Positions 18,697-27,067 of a DNA stretch of 64,000 nt are shown here, piece by piece (position 1 is the first letter of the stretch; each line of letters begins with the position of its first letter). Both the position numbers and the translations under genes were made by a program. Under the pieces are notes generated by a model, which saw only the letters and a list, made by a program, of their open reading frames with translations, made no database searches and was not told the DNA's origin. Source of the DNA: Nostoc sp. ATCC 53789 (GTDB lineage Bacteria > Cyanobacteriota > Cyanobacteriia > Cyanobacteriales > Nostocaceae); NCBI RefSeq assembly GCF_009873495.1, contig NZ_CP046703.1, positions 1,054,001 to 1,118,000 on the forward strand, written 5' to 3'.

Positions 18697-20145
18697 ATGT
18701 TAACCAATCAACGTTCAAGTTGCTCTCTGGCTTTGACAACATTGCTTGGGTTGGTAGGCGTGGGGGTTTGTATAGTTGCAGGATTCTTGGCAGGAACCAG
18801 TGCTAAGTTAGTGGGTTTAGCTATAGTTGCAGTAGGGATAGTTTTTTACTTCTTTATCAAGTTTGAGCAAGCAGTATTGGTATTGTTGATATTGCGTAGC
18901 TCACTCGATGTTTTCTCAGATATACAGATACCTGCGGTCTTTGCTGTTGGCCTAGATGCTCTGACTTTGCTGTATGTAATAGTCTTGTTGTTGACGGGTC
19001 ACATTGTCCGCACCGATAGATTTTGGTGGTTTTTAGCTGGCTGGGTTTTGCTACAAGGCTTATGGCTCATCCTTCTACATTTAGGAGCATTGGGGCTAGA
19101 CGCTTCATATTTGCCAGCTAGTATCCGTGAGTGGGTACGTCTATTTTCTTGGGTGATGGTCTATTTACTAGTAATGCAGCTCAAGGATCGACTCCCTCCC
19201 CAAAAAGTGATTGCTAGCTTATTTTTAGCTCTCCTCTTACCAATCGCCATCGGGTTATTGCAGATATGTGTGCCTTCACTCACAGCTTCCTTGTTTTCAG
19301 GTAATGCAGGCGCTGACATTGGCTCATTGCCATCTGAAGCCCACGATCGCATTGTAGGTACTTTTGGTACAGCAAATACCTTTGCGACTTTTTTGTTACT
19401 GTTCATCAGTCTTGTGTTCTGGAAGCTGAACTGGACACAGCAACGCTGGTTTTGGTTAACGTTATTGGGCTTACTTTGTTTTTTTCTGATCAGTACCAAG
19501 ACCCTGTTTAGCTTAATGATGATTGCGGTTTTTGTTTTAGTTTTAATTACTCCTAAATTGAACTTAGTAAAGCTAATTAGTGGAGTGTTGTTTTTGGGAT
19601 TGGTCATCGTATTTTTTGCTAGTACAGAGTTTGGACAACAACGTCTAGCCTCCATTGCTCAAACACCATTACTTAATCCAGACATTGATATATCACGAGC
19701 AATTCTGTTATCACAGGGAGACTCAAATAGCTTTAATTGGCGGCTTTCTCAATGGTATCTACTACTTAATGCTTGGAAAAATAGTCCAATTTTTGGTTAT
19801 GGTTTGGGGCTGACTATGCCAGCAGCAGGAAATGACTTTCTTCCCCACAATGATTACATCAGAGCTTTGGTAGAAGGAGGAATCATTGGTTTAGTATCTT
19901 TTTTGGCGTTGTTTGCTGCTCAGTTCACACATCTTTTGCTATTAATTCAGCAGACACCATATGGGAGTAAACAACGCAACTTGTGTTTTATTTTGTTAGC
20001 TATGCTGACATCCATACCTGTGGGAATGATTACCGAGAATATTTGGAGTCATACTACCTTATTCTTCTACTGGTGGACTTTGCTAGCAGTTGCTGGCTGG
20101 AATTGGAATGAACAGCAAGTTAGAGAGGATATGACATTTAAATAA
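18697..20145 (+). CDS. Wzy/O-antigen-ligase family membrane protein
   Basis: A 482-residue polytopic membrane protein with about ten to twelve hydrophobic segments and one large extracytoplasmic loop (about residues 310-390). The loop contains NSFNWRLSQWYLLLNAWKNS, then FGYGLGLTM and FLPHNDYIRALVEGG. The H-N-D-Y-x-R text is typical of the O-antigen ligase/polymerase family. It should polymerise lipid-linked repeat units on the periplasmic side, or ligate chains. It is coupled to the Wzz/BY-kinase gene (gap of two bases), which supports the polymerase role. No Wzx flippase is found in the window. Confidence 0.85.
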   Translation: MLTNQRSSCSLALTTLLGLVGVGVCIVAGFLAGTSAKLVGLAIVAVGIVFYFFIKFEQAVLVLLILRSSLDVFSDIQIPAVFAVGLDALTLLYVIVLLLTGHIVRTDRFWWFLAGWVLLQGLWLILLHLGALGLDASYLPASIREWVRLFSWVMVYLLVMQLKDRLPPQKVIASLFLALLLPIAIGLLQICVPSLTASLFSGNAGADIGSLPSEAHDRIVGTFGTANTFATFLLLFISLVFWKLNWTQQRWFWLTLLGLLCFFLISTKTLFSLMMIAVFVLVLITPKLNLVKLISGVLFLGLVIVFFASTEFGQQRLASIAQTPLLNPDIDISRAILLSQGDSNSFNWRLSQWYLLLNAWKNSPIFGYGLGLTMPAAGNDFLPHNDYIRALVEGGIIGLVSFLALFAAQFTHLLLLIQQTPYGSKQRNLCFILLAMLTSIPVGMITENIWSHTTLFFYWWTLLAVAGWNWNEQQVREDMTFK

Positions 20146-20223
20146 ATAGAATATCATTCTCTTTAATTTAACTGGTCTAGTCTCTTAAAGATAATTTTTG
20201 CTGATATTCTTTGGGATAAATAA

Positions 20224-20808
20224 ATGAATAAGATAATTGATTACTTACTTCAAGATTGGCAAATTAATCAGAATACAAGCTTCAAGTCTCGTTTGGTTTT
20301 ATTGATGTTTCGATTAAATATAATAGTGATAAATTTACCAATTTTTGGAAAAGAAATATCAAAAATTTATCGTTTTTTTTATCAGTTTATAGTAGAGTAT
20401 ATATTAGGTATTGAGTTACCTTGGGATACAAAAATTGGCTCAAACCTTAAGCTCCAACACGGTCATGCTTTGGTTGTTAATCATGAAACTGTAATTGGTG
20501 CAAATTGTACTTTGAGACATTCGACAACTATTGGTAATAAAAAATTACCAGATGATTCTATCAGTGCATCACCGCAAATAGGTAATAATGTAGATATAGG
20601 TTCAAATGTTGTAATTATTGGGCCAATAAAACTTGGTGATAATGTTGTTATTGGAGCGGGTTCTGTAGTTGTAAAAGATATTCCTAAAGGTGCTGTAGTT
20701 GCAGGAAATCCAGCAAAGATTATTCGTCTGATAAACAGCGATTCGACTGACTTATCTACACGTGATTTAGAAAATAATTTTGAACTGCCTACTAACGCTT
20801 TCAATTAA
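20224..20808 (+). CDS. CysE-like hexapeptide acetyltransferase
   Basis: A 194-residue left-handed beta-helix acyltransferase. Its C-terminal half shows hexapeptide repeats (IGSNLKLQHGHALVVN, VIGANCTLRHSTTIG, IGNNVDIGSNVVIIGPIKLG, VVIGAGSVVVKDIPKGAVVA) and ends with GNPAKIIR. The H in LQHGHALVV fits the serine-acetyltransferase-like active site. In a polysaccharide cluster it most likely O-acetylates a sugar rather than making O-acetylserine. It follows the polymerase gene by 78 bp. Confidence 0.85.
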   Translation: MNKIIDYLLQDWQINQNTSFKSRLVLLMFRLNIIVINLPIFGKEISKIYRFFYQFIVEYILGIELPWDTKIGSNLKLQHGHALVVNHETVIGANCTLRHSTTIGNKKLPDDSISASPQIGNNVDIGSNVVIIGPIKLGDNVVIGAGSVVVKDIPKGAVVAGNPAKIIRLINSDSTDLSTRDLENNFELPTNAFN

Positions 20809-20857
20809 TCTATAACCTCATTGATTGCCTACTTTTTGAGGTTTGAAGGCTGATGAA

Positions 20858-21889
20858 ATGAAAACCGAGATGAAAACCGAGATGAAAACAAGTTATCAGA
20901 CTAATAATTTTTTACGGGATGAAAAAAAACTTCAAGAAGTGATATCAAGGTTACAGGCATACTATAGTCATACGATCGCAAATCCTCAATGGACTGTGAT
21001 ATCTATATTGAGTCGATTTGTATTTTTGAGAAATTTAATAAAATTATTATCTAGAACCCCTGAATTAAATCACTATGATTTACATAAATCTCTTTTTCAA
21101 GAAATTGACGTAGATCGAATTGTCAATTCTTTAAATAAATATGGTTGCTATTTAGGTATAAAACTACCAAAGATTATTTCTCAAGAAATAATTATGTTTG
21201 CTATGTCTACAGATTGTTATGGTAATTTAGATAGCAAATGCGGCTTCCTTTATTCCCAAAAAAAACAAGCAGAGAAAAAAAACAAAGCCCCTTTCTCTAC
21301 CGCGACATACTTCAACGTAGATATTCTTTGTCCAGCAATTAAAAAACTTAGTAACGATCCAGGTATCAAAATGATTGCGGCCAAATATATGAAAACAAAG
21401 CCGATTTTCACAGATGCCAGGCTTTGGTGGACATTTCCTGTTAACAAAAAAAATTATGATGTTAGTAAAACAGCCAGTTTCTTTCATTATGATCCGGATG
21501 ACTATAGTTGCCTTAGATTTTTCTTTTACTTAACTGATGTAGATTTACAGAGTGGGCCCCACATTTGCATCCGTGGTAGCCATATAAAAAAAAAGATTAC
21601 GCAAATTGTTTCTCTAACTCAACGGACAGATCGGGAAGTTCTTAGGTTTTACAACCATGAAGATGTTTTAACTATTTGTGGAGAGGCAGGTTCTGGTTTT
21701 ATTGAAGATCCCTATTGTTTTCATAAAGCGACTCGCCCATTGCTTAAGGATCGTTTGATATTGCAATTAAGATTTGCTACCAGAGATTATGGCGTTCTAA
21801 AGAGTTCCATAGATCCATCTTTACTAAAAAATATCTTTGAGGATAACCATTTGATAGAAAAATCTAAAGTTATCTTATTACGAAATTGA
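20858..21889 (+). CDS. Putative phytanoyl-CoA-dioxygenase-like Fe(II)/2-oxoglutarate enzyme
   Basis: About 343 residues. The fold cannot be proved by eye, but a metal-binding facial triad is visible: FHYDPDD (His and Asp) near residue 210 and FHKATRP (second His, then Arg for 2-oxoglutarate) near 289. Between them are YLTDVDLQSGPHICIRGSH and FIEDPYC, both typical of PhyH-like enzymes. If correct, it hydroxylates or otherwise oxidises a sugar or lipid carrier. The start is uncertain. A 12-base repeat (ATGAAAACCGAG) gives in-frame ATGs at 20858, 20870 and 20882, plus an unlikely TTG at 20843. Confidence 0.6.
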   Translation: MKTEMKTEMKTSYQTNNFLRDEKKLQEVISRLQAYYSHTIANPQWTVISILSRFVFLRNLIKLLSRTPELNHYDLHKSLFQEIDVDRIVNSLNKYGCYLGIKLPKIISQEIIMFAMSTDCYGNLDSKCGFLYSQKKQAEKKNKAPFSTATYFNVDILCPAIKKLSNDPGIKMIAAKYMKTKPIFTDARLWWTFPVNKKNYDVSKTASFFHYDPDDYSCLRFFFYLTDVDLQSGPHICIRGSHIKKKITQIVSLTQRTDREVLRFYNHEDVLTICGEAGSGFIEDPYCFHKATRPLLKDRLILQLRFATRDYGVLKSSIDPSLLKNIFEDNHLIEKSKVILLRN

Positions 21890-21986
21890 CAGACTAGATA
21901 CTCCAAAAGAGGAGAAAAGATACAAAGCTAACTATGAAATACAAGAAGTTTGACAATTCGGACTTAGAAGTATATGTCTTAAGATT

Positions 21987-22883
21987 ATGAATAGATTGAG
22001 AACTAAACTACGTCAGCAAATAAAACAAGCAGAATTAGGATCAACAAGATCTGTTTACACATCTGAGAGTCGGATGCGGCATCCCTTTAAGTTGTTCAAG
22101 GAAATGGGACGAGATTTATTAGCCTCCCAAGAATTAGCTTGGCGACTTCTAGTAAGAGATATTAATGCTCAATACCGTCAATCATTTCTAGGAATTTTTT
22201 GGGCATTTATTCCGCCAATAATTACGGCAGCAGGTTTCACTTTTGCTAAAAGCAATGGTGTTATCAATATTGGTAATACAGAGTTACCGTATCCTGCCTA
22301 TGTTATGTTCAGTATGACACTGTGGCAAACCTTCACAGAGGCACTAAATGGGCCACTCCAAGCAGTGAACGATGCCAAGTCAATGCTAGCAAGAATTAAC
22401 TTTCCCCACGAAGCACTAATTCTTGCCAAACTAGGAGAAGTATTTTTTAACTTTGGTATCAAGCTCATATTAATTATGGGTTTATTTACCTGGTTTCATA
22501 TCCCAGTTACTTGGAGCCTAATTTTAGCCCCAGTTGCATTAATTCATTTAGTCTTATTAGGAACATTTATTGGTTTGTTGTTAGCACCAATGGGTGCTTT
22601 ATACCAGGATTTTTCTAGAGGATTAACCTTGATTACTGGATTTTGGCTGTTTCTTACACCAGTAGTTTATCCAGTTCCCAGCAATGGAGTATTTGGCAGT
22701 ATTGTGAAGCTAAATCCGGTTACACCTTTGTTAGTAACAACGCGAGAATTAGCAACAACAGGCTTTATATCAGATCCACAAGGATTTTGGGTAGCGAGTT
22801 TAATTGCAATTTTAGGATTGCTATTAGCTTGGATTATCTATCGTCTAGCAATGCCCTTTGTAATTGAGAGGATTAGTTCATAA
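21987..22883 (+). CDS. ABC-2 type polysaccharide exporter, permease (Wzm type)
   Basis: A 298-residue ABC-2 permease. After a basic N-terminus, the text WRLLVRDINAQYRQSFLGIFWAF-type motif leads into six hydrophobic segments (about 73-95, 105-125, 155-180, 185-205, 218-238, 262-285). LTLITGFWLFLTPVVYP is characteristic of Wzm/TagG permeases. It exports a completed lipid-linked polysaccharide across the plasma membrane together with the ATPase encoded directly downstream (gap of two bases). Confidence 0.9.
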   Translation: MNRLRTKLRQQIKQAELGSTRSVYTSESRMRHPFKLFKEMGRDLLASQELAWRLLVRDINAQYRQSFLGIFWAFIPPIITAAGFTFAKSNGVINIGNTELPYPAYVMFSMTLWQTFTEALNGPLQAVNDAKSMLARINFPHEALILAKLGEVFFNFGIKLILIMGLFTWFHIPVTWSLILAPVALIHLVLLGTFIGLLLAPMGALYQDFSRGLTLITGFWLFLTPVVYPVPSNGVFGSIVKLNPVTPLLVTTRELATTGFISDPQGFWVASLIAILGLLLAWIIYRLAMPFVIERISS

Positions 22884-22885
22884 TT

Positions 22886-24181
22886 ATGACGATTATCAAT
22901 GAGCAAGAAATAGCAGCAAAGCAGCAGGGTGACGAAAGTAATATTGTCCTTTCTATTAAGGGAGTTTCTAAAAAGTTTTGTCGAGATTTAAAGCGGTCTT
23001 TGATGTATGGTGTTCAGGATATAACTTCGGAATTATTAGGGCTACGAGAAAAGAGTGATAAACTGCGAGAAAAAGAATTTTGGGCGCTAAATAACGTCAG
23101 TTTTGAATTGCGTCGAGGAGAAGCATTAGGCTTAGTTGGAAAAAATGGTAGTGGAAAATCAACACTACTGAGGATTATTGCTGGTTTAATTAAGCCAGAT
23201 AGTGGTTGTGTAGAAATTAATGGTCGAGTAGCACCGTTAATTGCTTTGGGAGCAGGATTTAATCCTATTTTGACAGGGCGAGAAAATATTTATGCCAACA
23301 TGGCAATTTTGGGATTGTCTAAGAAGGAAATTGATGAGAGACTTGATGAAGTTATAGAGTTTGCAGAAATTGGGGATGCAATTGATGCACCTGTGCAGAC
23401 TTATAGTTCTGGAATGGCAGCAAGATTAGGATTTGCGAGTGCGATTCATACAGAGCCAGATATTCTCTTAATTGATGAAGTATTAGCTGTAGGCGATATC
23501 AAATTTAGAGCAAAATGTTTTCGTAAGTTACATCAATTAAGACAGAAAGGGACATCTTTCATTTTAGTTAGTCATCATCCTCAACATATACTCAATGTCT
23601 GTAAATTATCAATCTATCTGCTTCGAGGTAAATTAATTATTTCAGGTGAGACAAATATAGTAATAAATCGATACGAACAAGATTTATTTTCCAATCTTAG
23701 TAAAAAATCAACAGGGAAAATACATCTTCCTTTAAAGCCACCAGATAAAAGCTTAGGCTTAGATATTATTTCTATTTTTTTTAGAGACTTTCAAGATAAC
23801 ATAATTGATAAGCCTATATCTGGTCAACCTAGTTACTTTTGTGTTAGGTATAAAGCCTATAAAAAAATTACTAATGTTGGACTTAGTTTAGTAGTCAGGG
23901 AATTAGCTGGTGAAAGTGATGTAACTTTAATTTTGAATAGTTTTAACGATCAAAAATCATTAAATATCTTACCTGAAGAAAATGAAATACGACTTTGGAT
24001 GCCATATATATGTCTAAAACCAGCTTTATATAATATGGATGTTCTCATTAAACAGGATTCTCTTTATACACTCGATTTAGTTAGTTCCTTTGAATTCACA
24101 GTGGCTTACGGGGATTGCAGTCTAGGTATGTCTAGGTTTTATCAACCACGAGAATGGTTAATAAAAAATGGAAAAGTCTAA
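22886..24181 (+). CDS. ABC-2 type polysaccharide exporter, ATPase with Wzt-like C-terminal domain
   Basis: A 431-residue protein. The nucleotide-binding domain occupies residues about 15-265: Walker A GKNGSGKST near 91-99, signature YSSGMAARLGFA near 172, and Walker B ILLIDEVLAVGD. A C-terminal beta-rich domain of about 150 residues (from about 285) resembles the Wzt carbohydrate-recognition domain, which selects terminally modified glycans for export. This couples chain capping to secretion. It forms a translational pair with the upstream permease gene. Confidence 0.9.
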   Translation: MTIINEQEIAAKQQGDESNIVLSIKGVSKKFCRDLKRSLMYGVQDITSELLGLREKSDKLREKEFWALNNVSFELRRGEALGLVGKNGSGKSTLLRIIAGLIKPDSGCVEINGRVAPLIALGAGFNPILTGRENIYANMAILGLSKKEIDERLDEVIEFAEIGDAIDAPVQTYSSGMAARLGFASAIHTEPDILLIDEVLAVGDIKFRAKCFRKLHQLRQKGTSFILVSHHPQHILNVCKLSIYLLRGKLIISGETNIVINRYEQDLFSNLSKKSTGKIHLPLKPPDKSLGLDIISIFFRDFQDNIIDKPISGQPSYFCVRYKAYKKITNVGLSLVVRELAGESDVTLILNSFNDQKSLNILPEENEIRLWMPYICLKPALYNMDVLIKQDSLYTLDLVSSFEFTVAYGDCSLGMSRFYQPREWLIKNGKV

Positions 24182-24221
24182 TTAACCTACTTCTTTGAAA
24201 ATAAATAATATTGGTAAAGCA

Positions 24222-25478
24222 ATGAAAATTTCTGATATTAGAGTTAAACAAATTGAAGACTTTGAAGAATTGTCTGCAAATATTTCTGCTAGTACATCTC
24301 GGCATGGAGATTTTCGAGTCTGGTTTCGTATTACTAAAGAATTTACTTATTCCCATATCACGGGAGATCCGTTTTTGGCAGGCTTTCTCATTCCATGTAT
24401 GTATGCAGGTGAAAATCTTCATATTGAAGCACCTGTATCCGAATTCTTACTCAAAAATATCTCAACGATTCAGTCAATTCTAACGAAATGGTACCCAAAT
24501 TTAAAAGAGATTTCTGTCAGCTGTACAGAAACATATGATTCTCTTATAAATAACAATAACGGGCAGAAAGGTTGCTTTTTTTCGCTAGGTTTAGACTCTT
24601 GGTATTCCTTTTTAAAAAATCAGGATACTATTTCTCACTTAATTCTCATTCAAGGTGCGGATATACATAATAATGAATTATGGTTATCTACTAAGCAAAT
24701 TGCCGAGAATATAGCCCAGTATTTTGGAAAAAAATTAATTACTGTTCAAACAAATCTGCGCTCAAGAACTGATTTTTCTAAATTGGAAATGGTATGGGGA
24801 AAATATTACGATGATGACTTTTTTGGAGAGTATTCGCACGGAAGCTTTTTAGCAGCAATAGGACTATGTTTGACAGGAAAAATATCTGAGGTTTTCATTC
24901 CTTCATCAAGGCCTTATTCATATCTTGAACCTTGGGGTTCTCATCCTTTATTAGATCCACTATGGTCAACTCAGAATTTAACTTTAATTCATGATGGTTG
25001 TGAATCTAATCGAATAGAGAAGATTAAGCGACAAGTTGCTAAATCAGAGATCGCGCTCAAGACTCTTAGAGTTTGTTATTCCAATACTCCAAAGCAGTTA
25101 TACAATTGCTGTCAATGTGAGAAGTGTCTACGAACAATGATGGCTTTACGTGCTTGTAAGGTATTAGAATTAGCTACTTCTTTCCATGAAGTATTAGATT
25201 TGAGTAGAGTTGAAGTGCTTGTTTTAAAACAAAAACAACGACGTTTTTATGAACAAATTAAATGTGAGGCTGACGTAATAGGAGATAAAGAGTTAGTTCA
25301 TGTAAACAAAGTCGTTTTAGGTGAAAAATTTTCTTTATACCGCTTTTATATAAATAAAATTAAAAATAAAATGTGGATTATCACTGAAGTTTTGCAAAAA
25401 GTTAAATATATAATAGTGAATTTATTACGAGATGTTTTTATTCTTAATTTTTTAAAAAAAAGCAGTAGGAAAGCCTAG
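24222..25478 (+). CDS. PP-loop (QueC-like) ATP-pyrophosphatase-type protein of unknown role
   Basis: About 418 residues. The text GCFFSLGLDSWYS near residue 118 is a variant of the SGGxDS pyrophosphate loop of N-type ATP pyrophosphatases. Further on, GSFLAAIGLCL and the cysteine cluster NCCQCEKCLRTMMALRAC are reminiscent of QueC-like enzymes that bind zinc. The N-terminal 100 residues are unrecognised. Such proteins occur in polysaccharide clusters, but the substrate is unknown; an amidation or adenylation of a carboxyl sugar is a possibility. The ATG at 24222 is preferred over the TTG at 24195, which would lie 13 bases after the Wzt stop. Confidence 0.6.
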   Translation: MKISDIRVKQIEDFEELSANISASTSRHGDFRVWFRITKEFTYSHITGDPFLAGFLIPCMYAGENLHIEAPVSEFLLKNISTIQSILTKWYPNLKEISVSCTETYDSLINNNNGQKGCFFSLGLDSWYSFLKNQDTISHLILIQGADIHNNELWLSTKQIAENIAQYFGKKLITVQTNLRSRTDFSKLEMVWGKYYDDDFFGEYSHGSFLAAIGLCLTGKISEVFIPSSRPYSYLEPWGSHPLLDPLWSTQNLTLIHDGCESNRIEKIKRQVAKSEIALKTLRVCYSNTPKQLYNCCQCEKCLRTMMALRACKVLELATSFHEVLDLSRVEVLVLKQKQRRFYEQIKCEADVIGDKELVHVNKVVLGEKFSLYRFYINKIKNKMWIITEVLQKVKYIIVNLLRDVFILNFLKKSSRKA

Positions 25479-25490
25479 AATTAGCCAATT

Positions 25491-25559
25491 GTCATCGAGA
25501 CTGAAGAATTACTAATACGTATAGTTGAATTTTTACAAGCTCAGGAGGTAGAAATTTTT
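25491..25559 (+). promoter_or_regulatory. Duplicated leader sequence, copy A
   Basis: About 70 bases before the FrhB-type gene are repeated, with about 90% identity, before the pyruvyl transferase gene (27002-27067). Shared blocks include GACTGAAGAATT, TATAGTT, AATTTTTACAAGCT and AGGAGGTAGAAA; the last is a strong Shine-Dalgarno. The copy ends at the ATG of 25560. Confidence 0.7.
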
Positions 25560-26999
25560 ATGTATGATCACAAAGCTCATTTAGAAGTAAAGAAGTTGTT
25601 CAAAACTGTAATTGAGGGAGGTTACTGTATAGGTTGTGGTGCATGTGCCTCAGTTAGTAACTCACCTATTAAGATGAAGTTGGATGAGTATGGATGTTTT
25701 AGCATCGACTTAAACTCAGATGATAGTTTATCCACTACTTATAATTCGCTTCTTGCTGTTTGTCCATTTTCAGATCAAAGTCTGAATGAGGATCAAATCA
25801 ATCAGGAAATATTTAGCAAAGACTGTAAATACCAAGATAAAATTGGCTATTATCTAGCTACTTATGCTGGGTATGTTGTTGATAGTAATTTTCGGGAACG
25901 TGGTAGTTCTGGTGGACTTGTAACTTGGCTTGCAACCCAACTACTAAATGAAAATTTGGTTGATGGTATTATTCATATTCATCAACATCACCCTACTGAA
26001 GAAGATAGCAGATTGTTTAAATATGATTTATCTTTAACTGAAGAAGATATTCGTAATGGGGCAAAATCTCGATATTACCCAGTTGAAATGTCTGAGGTTA
26101 TACAGTTAATTCGTGACAGACCTGGACGTTACGCAATTGTTGGTGTTCCCTGTTTTATCAAAGCGATTCGCTTGTTGATGCGTCAAGATACTGTCATTGC
26201 TGAACGCATCAAATTTTGTATAGGTCTAGTTTGTGGACATTTAAAAAGTACAGCGTTTGCCAAAGCATTTGCTTGGCAGAGTGGAATTGAGCCTAATAAT
26301 ATAATTTCTATTGATTTCCGTAAAAAACTTCCCAATGCTCCTGCTAATAAATATGGTGTTGAAGTGACTGGGATAAAAGATGGAAAAACCATCACTTTGA
26401 CAAGTCCCGTTAAAGATTTTTATGTTTCTGATTGGGGTTTAGGCTTCTTTAAATATAAAGCATGTGATTACTGCGATGATGTAGTTGCTGAAACAGCAGA
26501 TATCAGCATTGGAGATGCTTGGTTACCTCAATATACACAAGATAGTCAAGGGACAAACGTCGTGGTCGTTCGTAACCCAGTTTTATATCATCTGCTAGAA
26601 CAAGCGAGGATATCAGGGCGATTAAGACTGGAAGTTCTCGATCCGGAAGAAGTAGTTAAGTCGCAAATTGCAGGATTCCGGCATCGACACGATGGTTTAG
26701 CATATCGACTTTTTCTTACTGATAACAAAGGGGAATGGAGACCTCCCAAGCGTGTTAAACCTAAAGCCAATCACCTTGATAAAGCAGATCAAAAACGATT
26801 TCGTCTTAGAACTTTGATTGCAGAACAAAGCCATATTGCATTTAAGAATGCAATTAAGGCTGGTAAGTTTTCTGTTTTTGAAGAGAGTATGAATCCTCTG
26901 ATTCAACAGTACAGAGCGACGTACATAGATCCAAAACCCCCTATTTGGAAACGTGCATTAAGACGATTGAAAAATCTTATAAATCAGTCATTTATTTAA
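25560..26999 (+). CDS. FrhB-domain iron-sulfur/flavin protein of a polysaccharide cluster
   Basis: A 479-residue protein of the coenzyme F420 hydrogenase beta-subunit superfamily. It begins with a CIGCGAC cluster motif (Cys 23, 26, 29), followed by ERGSSGGLVTWLATQLL, the VGVPCFIKAIRLL segment, GLVCGHLKS and KACDYCDDVVAETADISIGDAW. These features bind an iron-sulfur cluster and a flavin. In surface-glycan clusters such proteins often sit next to a pyruvyl transferase gene, as here; a redox modification of a sugar is inferred. A strong ribosome-binding site, AGGAGG, lies 11 bases before the ATG. Confidence 0.85.
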   Translation: MYDHKAHLEVKKLFKTVIEGGYCIGCGACASVSNSPIKMKLDEYGCFSIDLNSDDSLSTTYNSLLAVCPFSDQSLNEDQINQEIFSKDCKYQDKIGYYLATYAGYVVDSNFRERGSSGGLVTWLATQLLNENLVDGIIHIHQHHPTEEDSRLFKYDLSLTEEDIRNGAKSRYYPVEMSEVIQLIRDRPGRYAIVGVPCFIKAIRLLMRQDTVIAERIKFCIGLVCGHLKSTAFAKAFAWQSGIEPNNIISIDFRKKLPNAPANKYGVEVTGIKDGKTITLTSPVKDFYVSDWGLGFFKYKACDYCDDVVAETADISIGDAWLPQYTQDSQGTNVVVVRNPVLYHLLEQARISGRLRLEVLDPEEVVKSQIAGFRHRHDGLAYRLFLTDNKGEWRPPKRVKPKANHLDKADQKRFRLRTLIAEQSHIAFKNAIKAGKFSVFEESMNPLIQQYRATYIDPKPPIWKRALRRLKNLINQSFI

Positions 27000-27001
27000 T
27001 G

Positions 27002-27067
27002 GTCATCAAGACTGAAGAATTCTTAATACATATAGTTAATTTTTACAAGCTTAGGAGGTAGAAACTT
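27002..27067 (+). promoter_or_regulatory. Duplicated leader sequence, copy B
   Basis: This copy matches the leader at 25491-25559 with a handful of substitutions and two one-base gaps. AGGAGG precedes a TTG at 27068 that occupies the position of the ATG in copy A, which supports TTG as the start of the pyruvyl transferase. Confidence 0.7.
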
